Assembly (NCBI GenBank): GCA_044866075.1
Contig: JBIOTQ010000115.1
Span: 27,383-91,382 of the forward strand
DNA from: JBASRP01 sp044866075
GTDB lineage: Bacteria > Actinomycetota > AC-67
Length of the DNA: 64,000 nucleotides
Direction of reading: 5' to 3'
The notes under the pieces were generated by a model, which saw only the letters and a program-made list of their open reading frames with translations, was not told where the DNA came from and ran no database searches. The translations under genes and the position numbers were made by a program. This document shows, in pieces, positions 9,875 through 18,728 of the stretch. Each line of letters starts with the position of its first letter. The stretch's first letter is position 1.

Positions 9875-11449
9875 CTACTGCAGTGTGATGAACTTCGCGT
9901 CTTTCGCTTCGGAGCCGTCGGCGAGCTCTTTCAGCACGTCGTTGTCGATCGGTTGATCGACGGTCAGGCACATCAGCGCTTCGCCGCCCTTCTCTTGACG
10001 GCCCACGCGCATGTCGGCGATGTTCACGCCGCAGCGGCCGAGGATCGTGCCGATCGCGCCGATGACGCCGGGACGGTCGTCGTAGCGCAGGAAGCACATA
10101 TACGGGCCCGGCGGAAAGTCGACCTCGAAGTCGAGGATGCGCACGAGCCGCTCCTCGTTACGTTTGCCCACGAGCGTTCCGGCGACGGCCGCGCGCTCTC
10201 CCGCCGAGATCTCGATCGCGTTCACGTAGTCGCGCGACATCGCGCTCTTGGTCTCGGCGACTTCGATCCCGCGCTCGGTCGCCAGCAGAGGTGCGTTCAC
10301 GAACGTCACCGGCTCGTGGACGACGTTCGCGAACATGCCCTTCAGAGCCGCGAGCGTCAGCACGCGCGTGTCGTGGTCGGCGATCGAGCCCTGGTACGAG
10401 AACTGGACCTCCTGCACGTTCCCGCCGGCGAGCGCGGTGAAGATGCGCCCGAGTTTCTCAGCGAGCGGCATGAACGGCCGCACGACGTCGGACAGCTCGC
10501 GGCCGGCCTCCACGTTGACGGCGTACGGGGCGAGCTCCCCCCGGAGCGCCAGCAGCACCTGCTCGGCGATCGACGCGCCCGCCTTCGATTGCGCCTCCTC
10601 GGTCGACGCGCCAAGGTGCGGCGTCAGGACGACCTGGTCGAGGTCGAAGAGCGGCGAGTGGCCCGGCGGCTCCTTCGCGAACACGTCGAGGGCGGCGCCG
10701 GCCAGCCGGCCGCCTTTGATCGCGGCTGCGAGCGCGTCCTCGTCGACGATCCCGCCGCGCGACGTGTTCACGATCCGCGCCGTGGGCTTCAGCAGCGCGA
10801 GTTGCTCGGCGCCGATCAGCGCGGCGGTCTCCGAGGTCTTCGGCAGGTGGATCGTCACGAAGTCCGCGGCGCGCAGCGCGTCGTCGAGGGTCGGCGCCAG
10901 TTCCACGCCCATCTGCCCGGCGCGCGCCTTGGCGACGTACGGATCGAACGCGACGACGCGCATCCCGAAGGCCAGCGCGCGCTGCGCGACGAGCGTTCCG
11001 ATGCGGCCGAGGCCGAGGATCGACAGCGTCTTGCCATGCAGCTCGACACCCTCGAAGCGTTCGCGCTCCCAGCGGCCGGCCGCGACCGACGCGTTCGCAG
11101 CCGGGATGTTCCGTGCCTGCGACAGCAGCAGCGCGATCGTGTGCTCGGCCGCGGAGAGCACGTTCGATTGCGGCGCGTTGACGACGACGATCCCGTGTCG
11201 CGTCGCCGCGTCGACGTCGACATTGTCGAGACCGATCCCGGCCCGGCCGATCACCTTCAGGTTCGGCGCGCGCTCGATCAGCTCGGCGTCGGCCTTCGTC
11301 TGCGACCGGATGATCAGCGCGTCGTACGACGCGATCTGCTCGAGCAGCTGCTCGCGCGTGAGGTCCGTCTTGACGTCGACGGTGACCTCGGTGCGGAGCC
11401 GGTCGAGACCGGGCTCGGCGATCGGCTCGGCGATGAGGACCTTCATCAT
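9875..11449 (-). CDS. serA: D-3-phosphoglycerate dehydrogenase
   Basis: Oxidises 3-phosphoglycerate to 3-phosphohydroxypyruvate, the first step of serine synthesis. 524 residues: an N-terminal substrate domain, a Rossmann domain with the NAD loop GLGRIGTLVAQRA, catalytic R (NTSRGGIVDE), E and the H of LTPHLGAST, then the intervening ASB domain and a C-terminal ACT domain (…DRPGVIGAIGTILGRCGVNIADMRVG region) for serine feedback. This is the long actinobacterial type. The start ATGATG overlaps the stop of the upstream aminotransferase gene (ATGA), so the pair is translationally coupled. Confidence 0.96.
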   Translation of the reverse strand: MMKVLIAEPIAEPGLDRLRTEVTVDVKTDLTREQLLEQIASYDALIIRSQTKADAELIERAPNLKVIGRAGIGLDNVDVDAATRHGIVVVNAPQSNVLSAAEHTIALLLSQARNIPAANASVAAGRWERERFEGVELHGKTLSILGLGRIGTLVAQRALAFGMRVVAFDPYVAKARAGQMGVELAPTLDDALRAADFVTIHLPKTSETAALIGAEQLALLKPTARIVNTSRGGIVDEDALAAAIKGGRLAGAALDVFAKEPPGHSPLFDLDQVVLTPHLGASTEEAQSKAGASIAEQVLLALRGELAPYAVNVEAGRELSDVVRPFMPLAEKLGRIFTALAGGNVQEVQFSYQGSIADHDTRVLTLAALKGMFANVVHEPVTFVNAPLLATERGIEVAETKSAMSRDYVNAIEISAGERAAVAGTLVGKRNEERLVRILDFEVDFPPGPYMCFLRYDDRPGVIGAIGTILGRCGVNIADMRVGRQEKGGEALMCLTVDQPIDNDVLKELADGSEAKDAKFITLQ

Positions 11450-12594
11450 CGCGCCTGTTTGAAGACCTCTTCGGCCGCGGCGACCGCGGCGCCGGGCTTC
11501 GCCGGATACCCCATCTCGCTCAGGCACGACTCGAGCGCGGCCATCGCCTGCAGGACGTCCCCGTCGTCGACGTAGCCGAGGTGACCGATGCGGAAGATCT
11601 TGCCCTTCCACGTCCCCTGGCCCGGCGCGAACACGATGCCGAAGCGGCTGCGCACCAGCGCGGTCAGCTCGTCGCCGTTGATGCCCTCCGGCGCGCGGAT
11701 AGCCGTCACGCAGACGGCGCGGGCCAGGTCCTCACCGACGAGGTCGAGCCCGAGCGCCTGTACGGCGGACTTCACTGCGCGCGAGAGACGCCGGTGGCGC
11801 GCGAAGACGTTCTCGACGCCTTCCTCGCGGATCAACCGGATCGCTTCGCGCAAGCCGAGGTACAGCGAGACCGCCGGCGTGTAGGGGTTCTCCGGCTCTT
11901 TGCGGTTGTAGGCCTCGCGCACCGGCGTCCAGTCGAAGTAGAACCGCGGGCACGTCGCGGTCTCGTGCGCCTTCCAGGCAGGGTCGGACACGCTGACGAA
12001 CGCGATCCCAGGCGACATCATCAGCCCCTTCTGCACGCCGCCGATCGCGACGTCGACGCCCCACGCGTCGACCTCGAGCGGCGTCGCGCCGAGACCCGAG
12101 ATCGTGTCGACGACGAGCAGTGCCGGGTGGTCCTTCACGACGGCGCCGATCGCCTCGATGTCGTTCACGACGCCGGTTGAGGTCTCGGAGTGCTGGATCA
12201 GCACGCCCTTGACGCCCGGCTCCAACGCCTCTTTCACGTCGGCGGCCTTCGCGACCTGACCCCACTCGTACTGGAGCAGCTTCACGTCGAGCCCGTACGC
12301 CGTAGCGATCTTCTGGAACCGCTCGCCGAAGTTGCCGACCGAAACGATCAGCACGCGGTCGCCCGGCGAGAACAGGTTCACGACGGCGGACTCCATCCCA
12401 CCCGACCCGCTCGAGGTGTAGGTCAGGACGTCGTTGGACGTTTTCATCAGCCACTGCAGGCCCTCGGTGCATTCGCGCAGCACGGCCGCGTAGCCGGGCC
12501 CGCGGTGGTAGACGATGGGCGCGCCCTGCGCGAGCAGCACCTCGGCCGGAACCGGAGTGGGACCAGGCGTCATCAGGATCTCGGGTTTGCGCAC
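11446..12594 (-). CDS. Class V PLP aminotransferase (serine/phosphoserine type)
   Basis: 382 residues of the alanine-glyoxylate / serine-pyruvate aminotransferase family. It opens with LMTPGPTPVP, has a Gly/Ser-rich cofactor loop (SSGSGGMESAV), a VVDTISGLG aspartate segment and the Schiff-base lysine in GGVQKGLMMSPG. It directly precedes and overlaps serA. Because the neighbour makes 3-phosphohydroxypyruvate and no canonical serC is in the window, I infer that it acts as the phosphoserine aminotransferase, as such class V enzymes do in some archaea and bacteria. GTG start with GAAGGAGA upstream. Confidence 0.88.
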   Translation of the reverse strand: MRKPEILMTPGPTPVPAEVLLAQGAPIVYHRGPGYAAVLRECTEGLQWLMKTSNDVLTYTSSGSGGMESAVVNLFSPGDRVLIVSVGNFGERFQKIATAYGLDVKLLQYEWGQVAKAADVKEALEPGVKGVLIQHSETSTGVVNDIEAIGAVVKDHPALLVVDTISGLGATPLEVDAWGVDVAIGGVQKGLMMSPGIAFVSVSDPAWKAHETATCPRFYFDWTPVREAYNRKEPENPYTPAVSLYLGLREAIRLIREEGVENVFARHRRLSRAVKSAVQALGLDLVGEDLARAVCVTAIRAPEGINGDELTALVRSRFGIVFAPGQGTWKGKIFRIGHLGYVDDGDVLQAMAALESCLSEMGYPAKPGAAVAAAEEVFKQAR

Positions 12595-12638
12595 GTCAGA
12601 GCTCTCCTTCAGGGGAAGACCGGGGCGTATTCGGCCTC

Positions 12639-12692
12639 ATTCTAAGGGCTCCCGCTGCGCTGCCCTGCGGGTTTCGTCGGACGATCGTCCGA
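12639..12692 (-). promoter_or_regulatory. Promoter -10 and 16-bp palindromic operator of the serine operon
   Basis: A perfect palindrome TCGGACGATCGTCCGA occupies 12677-12692. A TAGAAT -10 hexamer lies downstream on the minus strand (plus 12639-12644) with no obvious -35, placing the palindrome about 33 bp upstream of the -10, a position suited to an activator or repressor dimer. The next gene downstream is the aminotransferase-serA pair. The regulator is unknown. Confidence 0.55.
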
Positions 12693-12706
12693 ACGGCTGC
12701 GACGGA

Positions 12707-12734
12707 AAGGGAGCCGCACAAGGACGGCTCCCTT
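12707..12734 (-). terminator. Stable hairpin after the small secreted protein gene
   Basis: Arms AAGGGAGCCG (12707-12716) and CGGCTCCCTT (12725-12734) form a 10-bp perfect stem with an 8-nt loop. It lies 35 bp past the stop of the small secreted protein gene. There is only a short T run (CCCTTT), so it may terminate weakly or act as an RNA-stabilising stem. Confidence 0.5.
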
Positions 12735-12768
12735 CGATCCGCTTCGCTCGTGAATCGTTCCGATGTCC

Positions 12769-12987
12769 CTAGTGATCGGGGCCGGGACAAGACGGAGGCG
12801 GTTTCAGAGGCGCCCCGCGCTTGTCTCCGGGTCCCGAGTTACCGAGTCCGCCGCCGACGTTGTTCTGGCCGGGAACACATTGCTTATCGCCCGGGCCCGG
12901 AGGGCCGGCGGACGCCATCGGTGCCGCCACGACCATCAACAGCATGACGAGCAGAGCGAGCAAGGCAACAAGCTTCACGACTCGCAT
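12769..12987 (-). CDS. Small secreted Gly/Pro-rich protein, 72 aa
   Basis: The gene starts at an ATG preceded by GGAGGGGGTGA, a very strong ribosome-binding site. The product has a clear signal peptide (MRVVKL, a long Leu/Val/Met core, cleavage near MASAG). The mature peptide is only about 45 residues, rich in Gly, Pro and Asn, with two cysteines that could form one disulfide and repeated PGPGDK/SGPGDK units. Function not recognised; possibly a small extracellular or wall-associated peptide. Confidence 0.75.
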   Translation of the reverse strand: MRVVKLVALLALLVMLLMVVAAPMASAGPPGPGDKQCVPGQNNVGGGLGNSGPGDKRGAPLKPPPSCPGPDH

Positions 12988-13094
12988 AATCAGTCACCCC
13001 CTCCACCGATGCGGAATGTCGCAAATGGGGTTTTACCCCCGATTTGTGGGGACTAACTAATCGGGCGGAAGGCGTTCGAACGGGTGGCGCCCGG

Positions 13095-13523
13095 CTAGGC
13101 GCTTTCGAGGACCCGCTTGAGGTTCGCCAGGAAGCCGTTGTTCGACTTGCCGATCGTCATCTTGATCATCGGCGTCATGATCTTCATCATGCCCGGCGGT
13201 TCGAGGTCGACCCGTCGCGTGACGCGCGAGCCCTGACCCTCCGTTTCCACGATGTTCGTCACCGTCGGGTTCATCTTGCCCATGTGCCCCTGGAACTCGA
13301 CCAGCTTGCCCGGCTCGAGTTTGGAGACCGTCATGGTTCCCTCGGACACGCCCATCGCGGGCTTGACCTTCACGTTGAAGACGGTGCCCACGCCGACGTT
13401 CTCGGTGGACGAGCTGACTTCGAGCACGTCCGTGTGCCACTCAGGATCGTGCCGCAGGTCGGCGACGTAGCCGAAGACGTCGGCCGGCGGCCGTGCGATC
13501 GAGACACTGCGTTCGACCCTCAT
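13095..13523 (-). CDS. SRPBCC (START-like) family protein
   Basis: 142 residues matching the polyketide cyclase/dehydrase and lipid transport fold: MRVERSVSIARPPADVFGYVADLRHDPEWH is the usual first strand, helix and W motif (shown to fix the family), followed by alternating strands and a long amphipathic C-terminal helix. Such proteins bind hydrophobic ligands in a deep cavity; the ligand is unknown. It lies 15 bp downstream of the methyltransferase gene on the same strand. Confidence 0.85.
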   Translation of the reverse strand: MRVERSVSIARPPADVFGYVADLRHDPEWHTDVLEVSSSTENVGVGTVFNVKVKPAMGVSEGTMTVSKLEPGKLVEFQGHMGKMNPTVTNIVETEGQGSRVTRRVDLEPPGMMKIMTPMIKMTIGKSNNGFLANLKRVLESA

Positions 13524-13538
13524 CCTCCACCCCTCCGA

Positions 13539-14240
13539 TCAGCGCCCGAATATCTTCTTAGCAACGCGACGTGCCGTGCCCGACGAAGGCGGAACCGATC
13601 CGCGAAGCGCACCCTGCTCCTCGACGAAGGACTCGAAATAGCGGTCGGCTTCTTCCGGCCCGGCGAAGACCCGCTCCGAGAATTCGAAACTCGAATCCCA
13701 CCAGAGCATCTGCACCTTCTCTTCCTCGGTCAGCCGCTCGTGGAAGCCCTCGGGGAAATACGAGCCGGATCTGTTGATGATGTGATGCTTGAACGTGAAA
13801 TCGATGCGCTTCCCCGGAACGATGTCGATGAGCCAGTGATGATGCCCCCATCCCACCCAGGGCCCCTGCACGCCATACGCCTGCTCCTCCAACCGTGAGG
13901 GAACCTCTATGTAGCCGGCCTTCCCGATCCGATTGATCTCCGAGCAGACCCAGATCGGATCACGGATATCCTCCAGCGTGTGCGAGCAGATAACAAAATC
14001 GAATTGCTTGTCTTCGAACGGGAAACGTCTGCGCTCGCAGATGTCCCAGATCACCCAGGTATCTCGCGTGAAGCGTTCGGGGCCTTGCCCCGTCCGCCCG
14101 TAGAGGCCCCGGGTCTCGTACGGCATGAGATCGAGGACCCAATCCGCGCGGGCGAATGGCTTGCCCCACGCGCCGATATCGAGGACGACTGCATCGGCCG
14201 GGAGATCCGCCTCGATACGCCGAGCGCTTTCGTCGAACAC
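13539..14240 (-). CDS. Class I SAM-dependent methyltransferase-like protein
   Basis: 233 residues. Motif I is present in variant form (VVLDIGAWGKP rather than the Gly-rich E/DxGxGxG), followed by the acidic DLMPYE and the motif-IV-like FDFVICSHTLEDIRDP. The C-terminal half contains WVGWGHHHWLIDI and EEKVQMLWWDSSFEF. This resembles methyltransferase-like proteins of glycan or lipid clusters. The acceptor is unknown and the weakened SAM loop makes activity uncertain. It lies between ilvC and the SRPBCC gene. Confidence 0.7.
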   Translation of the reverse strand: MFDESARRIEADLPADAVVLDIGAWGKPFARADWVLDLMPYETRGLYGRTGQGPERFTRDTWVIWDICERRRFPFEDKQFDFVICSHTLEDIRDPIWVCSEINRIGKAGYIEVPSRLEEQAYGVQGPWVGWGHHHWLIDIVPGKRIDFTFKHHIINRSGSYFPEGFHERLTEEEKVQMLWWDSSFEFSERVFAGPEEADRYFESFVEEQGALRGSVPPSSGTARRVAKKIFGR

Positions 14241-14252
14241 GTGTGACGTGAC

Positions 14253-15251
<999 letters not shown>

Positions 15252-15255
15252 TCCC

Positions 15256-15780
15256 TTACGCCCCCTTCTCCGCAAGGCGGAGCGACTTCTCGGCGATGCC
15301 GCGGTCGCCGCGCGCGAGCGCGACGAGCCCGGTGCGCACGAACTCGCGGATCCCGTACGGCCGCAACAGATTCGTCATCGCCTCGAGTTTGTCCGGCGAT
15401 CCGGTCGCTTCGATCGTCAGCGCGGCCGGCGCCACGTCGACGATCTTCGACCGGAAGATGTCGGCGATCTCAACGATCTGCGCGCGTGTGTCGGCGTTCG
15501 CCTTCACCTTGATCAACAGAAGCTCGCGCTCGACCGACGCTTCCTTCTCGAGCTCGACGATCTTGAGGATCGGCACCAGCTTGTTGAGCTGCTTCACGAC
15601 CTGCTCCAGCGGCTTGTCCTCGACGTTGACCACGATCGTCATGCGCGAGACGTCGTCGATCTCGGTCGGACCGACCGCCAGTGAGTCGATGTTGAAGCCG
15701 CGTCGTGCGAACAGCCCGGCGACGCGCGCGAGGACACCCGGCTTGTTCTCGACGAGGACGGACAGCGTGTGCTTGGCCAT
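15256..15780 (-). CDS. ilvN: Acetolactate synthase small (regulatory) subunit
   Basis: 174 residues. An N-terminal ACT domain ([34 protein letters not shown] start) that binds valine for feedback control of the catalytic subunit is followed by the C-terminal ALS_ss_C domain (LLIKVKAN..., [20 protein letters not shown]). The ATG overlaps the ilvB stop by 4 nt, so both subunits are translated in a coupled way. Confidence 0.97.
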   Translation of the reverse strand: MAKHTLSVLVENKPGVLARVAGLFARRGFNIDSLAVGPTEIDDVSRMTIVVNVEDKPLEQVVKQLNKLVPILKIVELEKEASVERELLLIKVKANADTRAQIVEIADIFRSKIVDVAPAALTIEATGSPDKLEAMTNLLRPYGIREFVRTGLVALARGDRGIAEKSLRLAEKGA

Positions 15781-17534
15781 CAGATGATCGCCTCCGGGGT
15801 GTCGACCAGGATGTCCTGGTGCGCTTTCTCGTACTCGGGCCCCAGGATGATGTCGTCGTTCGACGCGCCGGCCGGGACCATCGGGTAGCACTTCTCTTCG
15901 GGGTCGCAACGGAAGTCGATCACGACGGTGCGGTCGTCAATCTCCGTGGCTTTGCGGATCGTCGCCTCGACCTCACCGGGGTTCTCGCAGCGCAGGCCGA
16001 TCGCGCCGTAGGCCTCGGCGAGCTTCACGTAGTCGGGAACCTCGTAGCCGAACTCGACGGCCGAAAAGCGCTTCTCGTAGAAGAGCTCCTGCCACTGGCG
16101 GACCATCCCGAGGAACGCGTTGTTGATGATCGCGATCTTCACCGGGATGTTCTCGGTAGTCATCGTGGCGAGCTCCTGGCACGTCATCTGGAAACAGCCG
16201 TCGCCGTCGATCGCCCAGACGGTCTCGTCGGGCCGGCCGACCTTCGCGCCCATCGCTGCGGGAACGGCGTAGCCCATCGTGCCGAGGCCGCCCGAGTTGA
16301 GCCACGTGTTCGGCCGCTTGAAGCGGATGTACTGCGAGGCCCACATCTGGTGCTGACCCACGCCGGCCACATACACGGCGTCGCCCTTCGAGATCTTGCC
16401 GATCTGCTCGATGACGTACTCCGGCTTCAGCTTGCCGTCCGGCTCTTGCGTGTACATGTAGGGGTACTTCTTCTTCCAGGCCATGACCGTCTTTGTCCAC
16501 TCGGGATACTCCGGGCGGCCGCGCTCCTCGATCATCTGCTCGAGCGTCTCGTTGAGGTCGTGGATCACGTTGCGCGCGTCGCCGACGATCGGCACGTCGA
16601 CCGGGCGGTTCTTACCGATCTCTGCCGGGTCGATGTCGGCGTGGATGATCTTGGCGCTCGGCGCGAACGTGGCGAGCTTGCCCGTCACGCGGTCGTCGAA
16701 GCGCACGCCGAGGGAGACCAGCAGATCCGCCTTCTGCATCGCCGTGACCGCCGTGTAGTTGCCGTGCATGCCCGGCATGCCGAGGCACAGCTCATGGTCG
16801 TCGGGGATGCCGCCGCGGCCCATCAGCGTCGTCACCGTCGGGATCCCCGTCAGCTCGACCAGGCGCCGGAGCTCGTCGGCCGCGCCGGCCCGGATGATGC
16901 CGCCGCCCGCGTAGATGACCGGCCGCTGCGCGGACAGGATCAGCTTTGCAGCTTCGCGGATCTGCTTCGGGTTGCCTTTGACGGTCGGACGGTAGCCGGG
17001 GAGATCGACCTCCTCCGGGTACCACCACGCCATGTCGGTCTGCAGGACGTCCTTCGGGATGTCGACGAGGACCGGGCCCGGCCGCCCGCTGCGCGCGATG
17101 TGGAACGCTTCGGCGATCGTTTGCGGGATGTCCTGCGCGTCGAGGACCAGGAAGTTGTGCTTCGTCACCGGCATGGTGATGCCGGTCGCGTCGCATTCCT
17201 GGAACGCGTCGCCGCCGACCGCCCAGGTCGGCACCTGGCCGGTGATCGCGACGATCGGGACGGAGTCCATGTACGCGCTCGCGAGCCCGGTGACGAGGTT
17301 CGTCACGCCGGGGCCCGACGTCGCCATGCACACGCCGACCTCGCCGGTGGCTTGCGCGTAGCCGTCGGCGGCGTGCGCGGCGCCCTGCTCGTGCCGGCAG
17401 AGGATGTGGCGGATCGGCGAGTCGAGTATCGGGTCGTACGCCGGGAGGATCGCGCCGCCGGGGATCCCGAAGATGACCTCGACCCCCTCCTGTTCCAGCG
17501 AGCGGATCGTGGCTTGGGCTCCGGTGATCTTCAC
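15780..17534 (-). CDS. ilvB: Acetolactate synthase large (catalytic) subunit
   Basis: Condenses two pyruvates, or pyruvate with 2-oxobutyrate, with ThDP, FAD and Mg2+. 584 residues: the N-terminal pyrimidine domain with catalytic Glu in [15 protein letters not shown], a central FAD-binding domain, and the C-terminal ThDP motif [15 protein letters not shown]...INN. I chose the GTG start giving [15 protein letters not shown], with AGGAG upstream; a longer upstream frame is compositionally unlike the family. It is the second gene of the attenuated ilv operon. Confidence 0.97.
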   Translation of the reverse strand: MKITGAQATIRSLEQEGVEVIFGIPGGAILPAYDPILDSPIRHILCRHEQGAAHAADGYAQATGEVGVCMATSGPGVTNLVTGLASAYMDSVPIVAITGQVPTWAVGGDAFQECDATGITMPVTKHNFLVLDAQDIPQTIAEAFHIARSGRPGPVLVDIPKDVLQTDMAWWYPEEVDLPGYRPTVKGNPKQIREAAKLILSAQRPVIYAGGGIIRAGAADELRRLVELTGIPTVTTLMGRGGIPDDHELCLGMPGMHGNYTAVTAMQKADLLVSLGVRFDDRVTGKLATFAPSAKIIHADIDPAEIGKNRPVDVPIVGDARNVIHDLNETLEQMIEERGRPEYPEWTKTVMAWKKKYPYMYTQEPDGKLKPEYVIEQIGKISKGDAVYVAGVGQHQMWASQYIRFKRPNTWLNSGGLGTMGYAVPAAMGAKVGRPDETVWAIDGDGCFQMTCQELATMTTENIPVKIAIINNAFLGMVRQWQELFYEKRFSAVEFGYEVPDYVKLAEAYGAIGLRCENPGEVEATIRKATEIDDRTVVIDFRCDPEEKCYPMVPAGASNDDIILGPEYEKAHQDILVDTPEAII

Positions 17535-17556
17535 GGCTGCATCACTCTCCTGATCT

Positions 17557-18153
17557 CTAGTTCGGCGACATTCGTTCGGACGTGCGGGCGACCTCGCGGA
17601 TGACATCGTGCGCTTCGGCGACGCGCACGCCGACCGCGGCGAGATCTGCCAGGTTGACGCGGTGGGTCTCGTCGTTGCTCGCGGCCAGCGCGTCGGCCAC
17701 GGCAACGATGTCGTAGTCGAGGCCGATGGCGTCGTACATCGTCATCCGGGGGCAGTTCGGCAGGTTGACACCGACGACGACGATCTTGGAGACGCCGGCC
17801 CGGCGCAGCAGCAGATCGAGCTCGGTGAACGCGAACGCGCTGAAACGCTGCTTCACGACGACCGGCTCGCCGGGCTCCGGCACCAAGCGGTCGACGATCT
17901 GCTGGCCCCAGGTGCGCTCGACCGTGAACCCGCGGTCGGCCTGGAACGCGGGCACCCGGAAGCGCTCGACGTCCCACGTGTCGGCGCGGTACGAGCGGAC
18001 CACGTGGATGACCGGCTCCCGCGCCTCACGGAACGCATCCAGGATCGCGTTCATGACCGGCGCTTTGTGCGCCGCGTCCGGCATGAACGCCTTCCCGTCG
18101 GCGTGGGCGAGGTCGTTCTGCATGTCGATGATCAGAAGAGCGGTGCGGCCCAT
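17557..18153 (-). CDS. Isochorismatase-family cysteine hydrolase, first gene of the ilv operon
   Basis: 198 residues of the isochorismatase/nicotinamidase alpha/beta superfamily. The triad is visible as Asp10 ([10 protein letters not shown]), Lys in VVKQRFSAF and Cys in [10 protein letters not shown]. The sequence around the Cys differs from the common G(I/V)xTxxCV pattern, so the substrate is likely non-standard. It is the first gene after the ilv leader and attenuator and lies 22 bp before ilvB, with GGAG before its ATG, so it should be co-regulated with branched-chain amino-acid synthesis. Its role there is unknown; clearing a reactive by-product of the pathway is speculation. Confidence 0.85.
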   Translation of the reverse strand: MGRTALLIIDMQNDLAHADGKAFMPDAAHKAPVMNAILDAFREAREPVIHVVRSYRADTWDVERFRVPAFQADRGFTVERTWGQQIVDRLVPEPGEPVVVKQRFSAFAFTELDLLLRRAGVSKIVVVGVNLPNCPRMTMYDAIGLDYDIVAVADALAASNDETHRVNLADLAAVGVRVAEAHDVIREVARTSERMSPN

Positions 18154-18171
18154 TTCCAACTCCCTGGAACG

Positions 18172-18197
18172 AAAAAACCTCTCGGCTTCCGAGAGGT
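18172..18197 (-). terminator. Intrinsic terminator in the ilv leader (attenuator)
   Basis: Arms ACCTCTCGG / CCGAGAGGT (plus 18177-18185 and 18189-18197), a 3-nt loop, then six T residues on the minus strand. The hairpin lies between the leader peptide and the first structural gene and has the same arms as the leuA terminator. Confidence 0.88.
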
Positions 18198-18198
18198 T

Positions 18199-18225
18199 CA
18201 CGCGCACGCCCGAGGCGAGCGCGTG
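18199..18225 (-). promoter_or_regulatory. ilv leader hairpin preceding the attenuator
   Basis: Twelve-nucleotide arms (18199-18210 and 18214-18225) pair with one U-U mismatch and a 3-nt loop. The hairpin starts right after the leader peptide stop codon and abuts the terminator. The same element precedes the leuA terminator, which supports a shared regulatory origin. Confidence 0.72.
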
Positions 18226-18226
18226 G

Positions 18227-18277
18227 TCAGATAACGACTACGAGAACGCTCGCGCTACGCATCTCCTCGGGCTTCAT
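18227..18277 (-). CDS. ilv operon leader peptide (MKPEEMRSASVLVVVI)
   Basis: A 16-codon frame between the ilv promoter and attenuator ends in Val-Leu-Val-Val-Val-Ile-stop, an arrangement expected for ribosome-mediated attenuation sensing charged tRNA-Val, tRNA-Leu and tRNA-Ile. The first ATG (18277) has no good ribosome-binding site and would be almost leaderless; an internal ATG at 18262 (MRSASVLVVVI) follows GAGGAG and matches the leuA leader layout better. Either start keeps the control codons. Confidence 0.85.
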   Translation of the reverse strand: MKPEEMRSASVLVVVI

Positions 18278-18287
18278 GGTAGGCGCT

Positions 18288-18316
18288 ATCGTGCCAGCCC
18301 GCCCGGAAGGTGTCAA
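18288..18316 (-). promoter_or_regulatory. ilv operon promoter
   Basis: Minus-strand TTGACA (18311-18316) with a 17-bp spacer to CACGAT (18288-18293, a weak -10). It lies just downstream of the GntR gene stop and upstream of the leader peptide. The perfect -35 and 17-bp spacing match the leuA promoter. Confidence 0.7.
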
Positions 18317-18332
18317 CTGGCATCCGCGCAGG

Positions 18333-18728
18333 TCAGGCACTGTGACGCGCCGGAGGCAGCTCCGTGAGCGCCGCCTGCGCCGCGGCGAGCGCTTCCTTCG
18401 TATCGACGCCGAGCTGGCTCGCGCGCACCGCGAAGGAGTGCGCCGCCTGCCGGAGCTGTTCGAGCGATTCCTTCGGTCGCGGCCGGCTTCTGCCTCCCTC
18501 GATGAAGGTTCCGTGCCGGCCGCGCGTGACGATGAGGCCTTGATCCTCGAGCTCGCGGTACGCGCGCGCGACGGTTCCACCGGCCAGCGCCAGATCGTCT
18601 GCGAGCTGCCGGATCGGAGGCAGACGCATTCCGTCGGCGAGCACGCCGCTCGCGATCATGCTGGCGACCTGCGAGCGGATCTGCTCGTAGGGCGGGACCG
18701 GTGAATCGGGGTCAATGCTGAGGATCAC
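18333..18728 (-). CDS. GntR-family (YtrA-type) transcriptional regulator
   Basis: 131 residues: an N-terminal winged helix (PPYEQIRSQVASMIASGVL, then LPPIRQLADDLALAGGTVARAYRELEDQGL) followed by a short all-helical tail of about 50 residues, the size class of the YtrA subfamily, which has no large ligand domain. The GTG start has AGGAGGT upstream and overlaps the stop of the membrane protein gene (GTGA). Together they form a repressor/membrane protein operon, probably autoregulated through the inverted repeat at 19723-19756. Confidence 0.9.
   Translation of the reverse strand: MILSIDPDSPVPPYEQIRSQVASMIASGVLADGMRLPPIRQLADDLALAGGTVARAYRELEDQGLIVTRGRHGTFIEGGRSRPRPKESLEQLRQAAHSFAVRASQLGVDTKEALAAAQAALTELPPARHSA

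Noticed and set aside
9953..11575. 540-codon open frame on the plus strand opposite serA and its neighbour
   Set aside because: Arg/Asp/Val-rich low-complexity translation typical of the antisense of high-GC genes; the minus strand encodes a clear SerA with all motifs.
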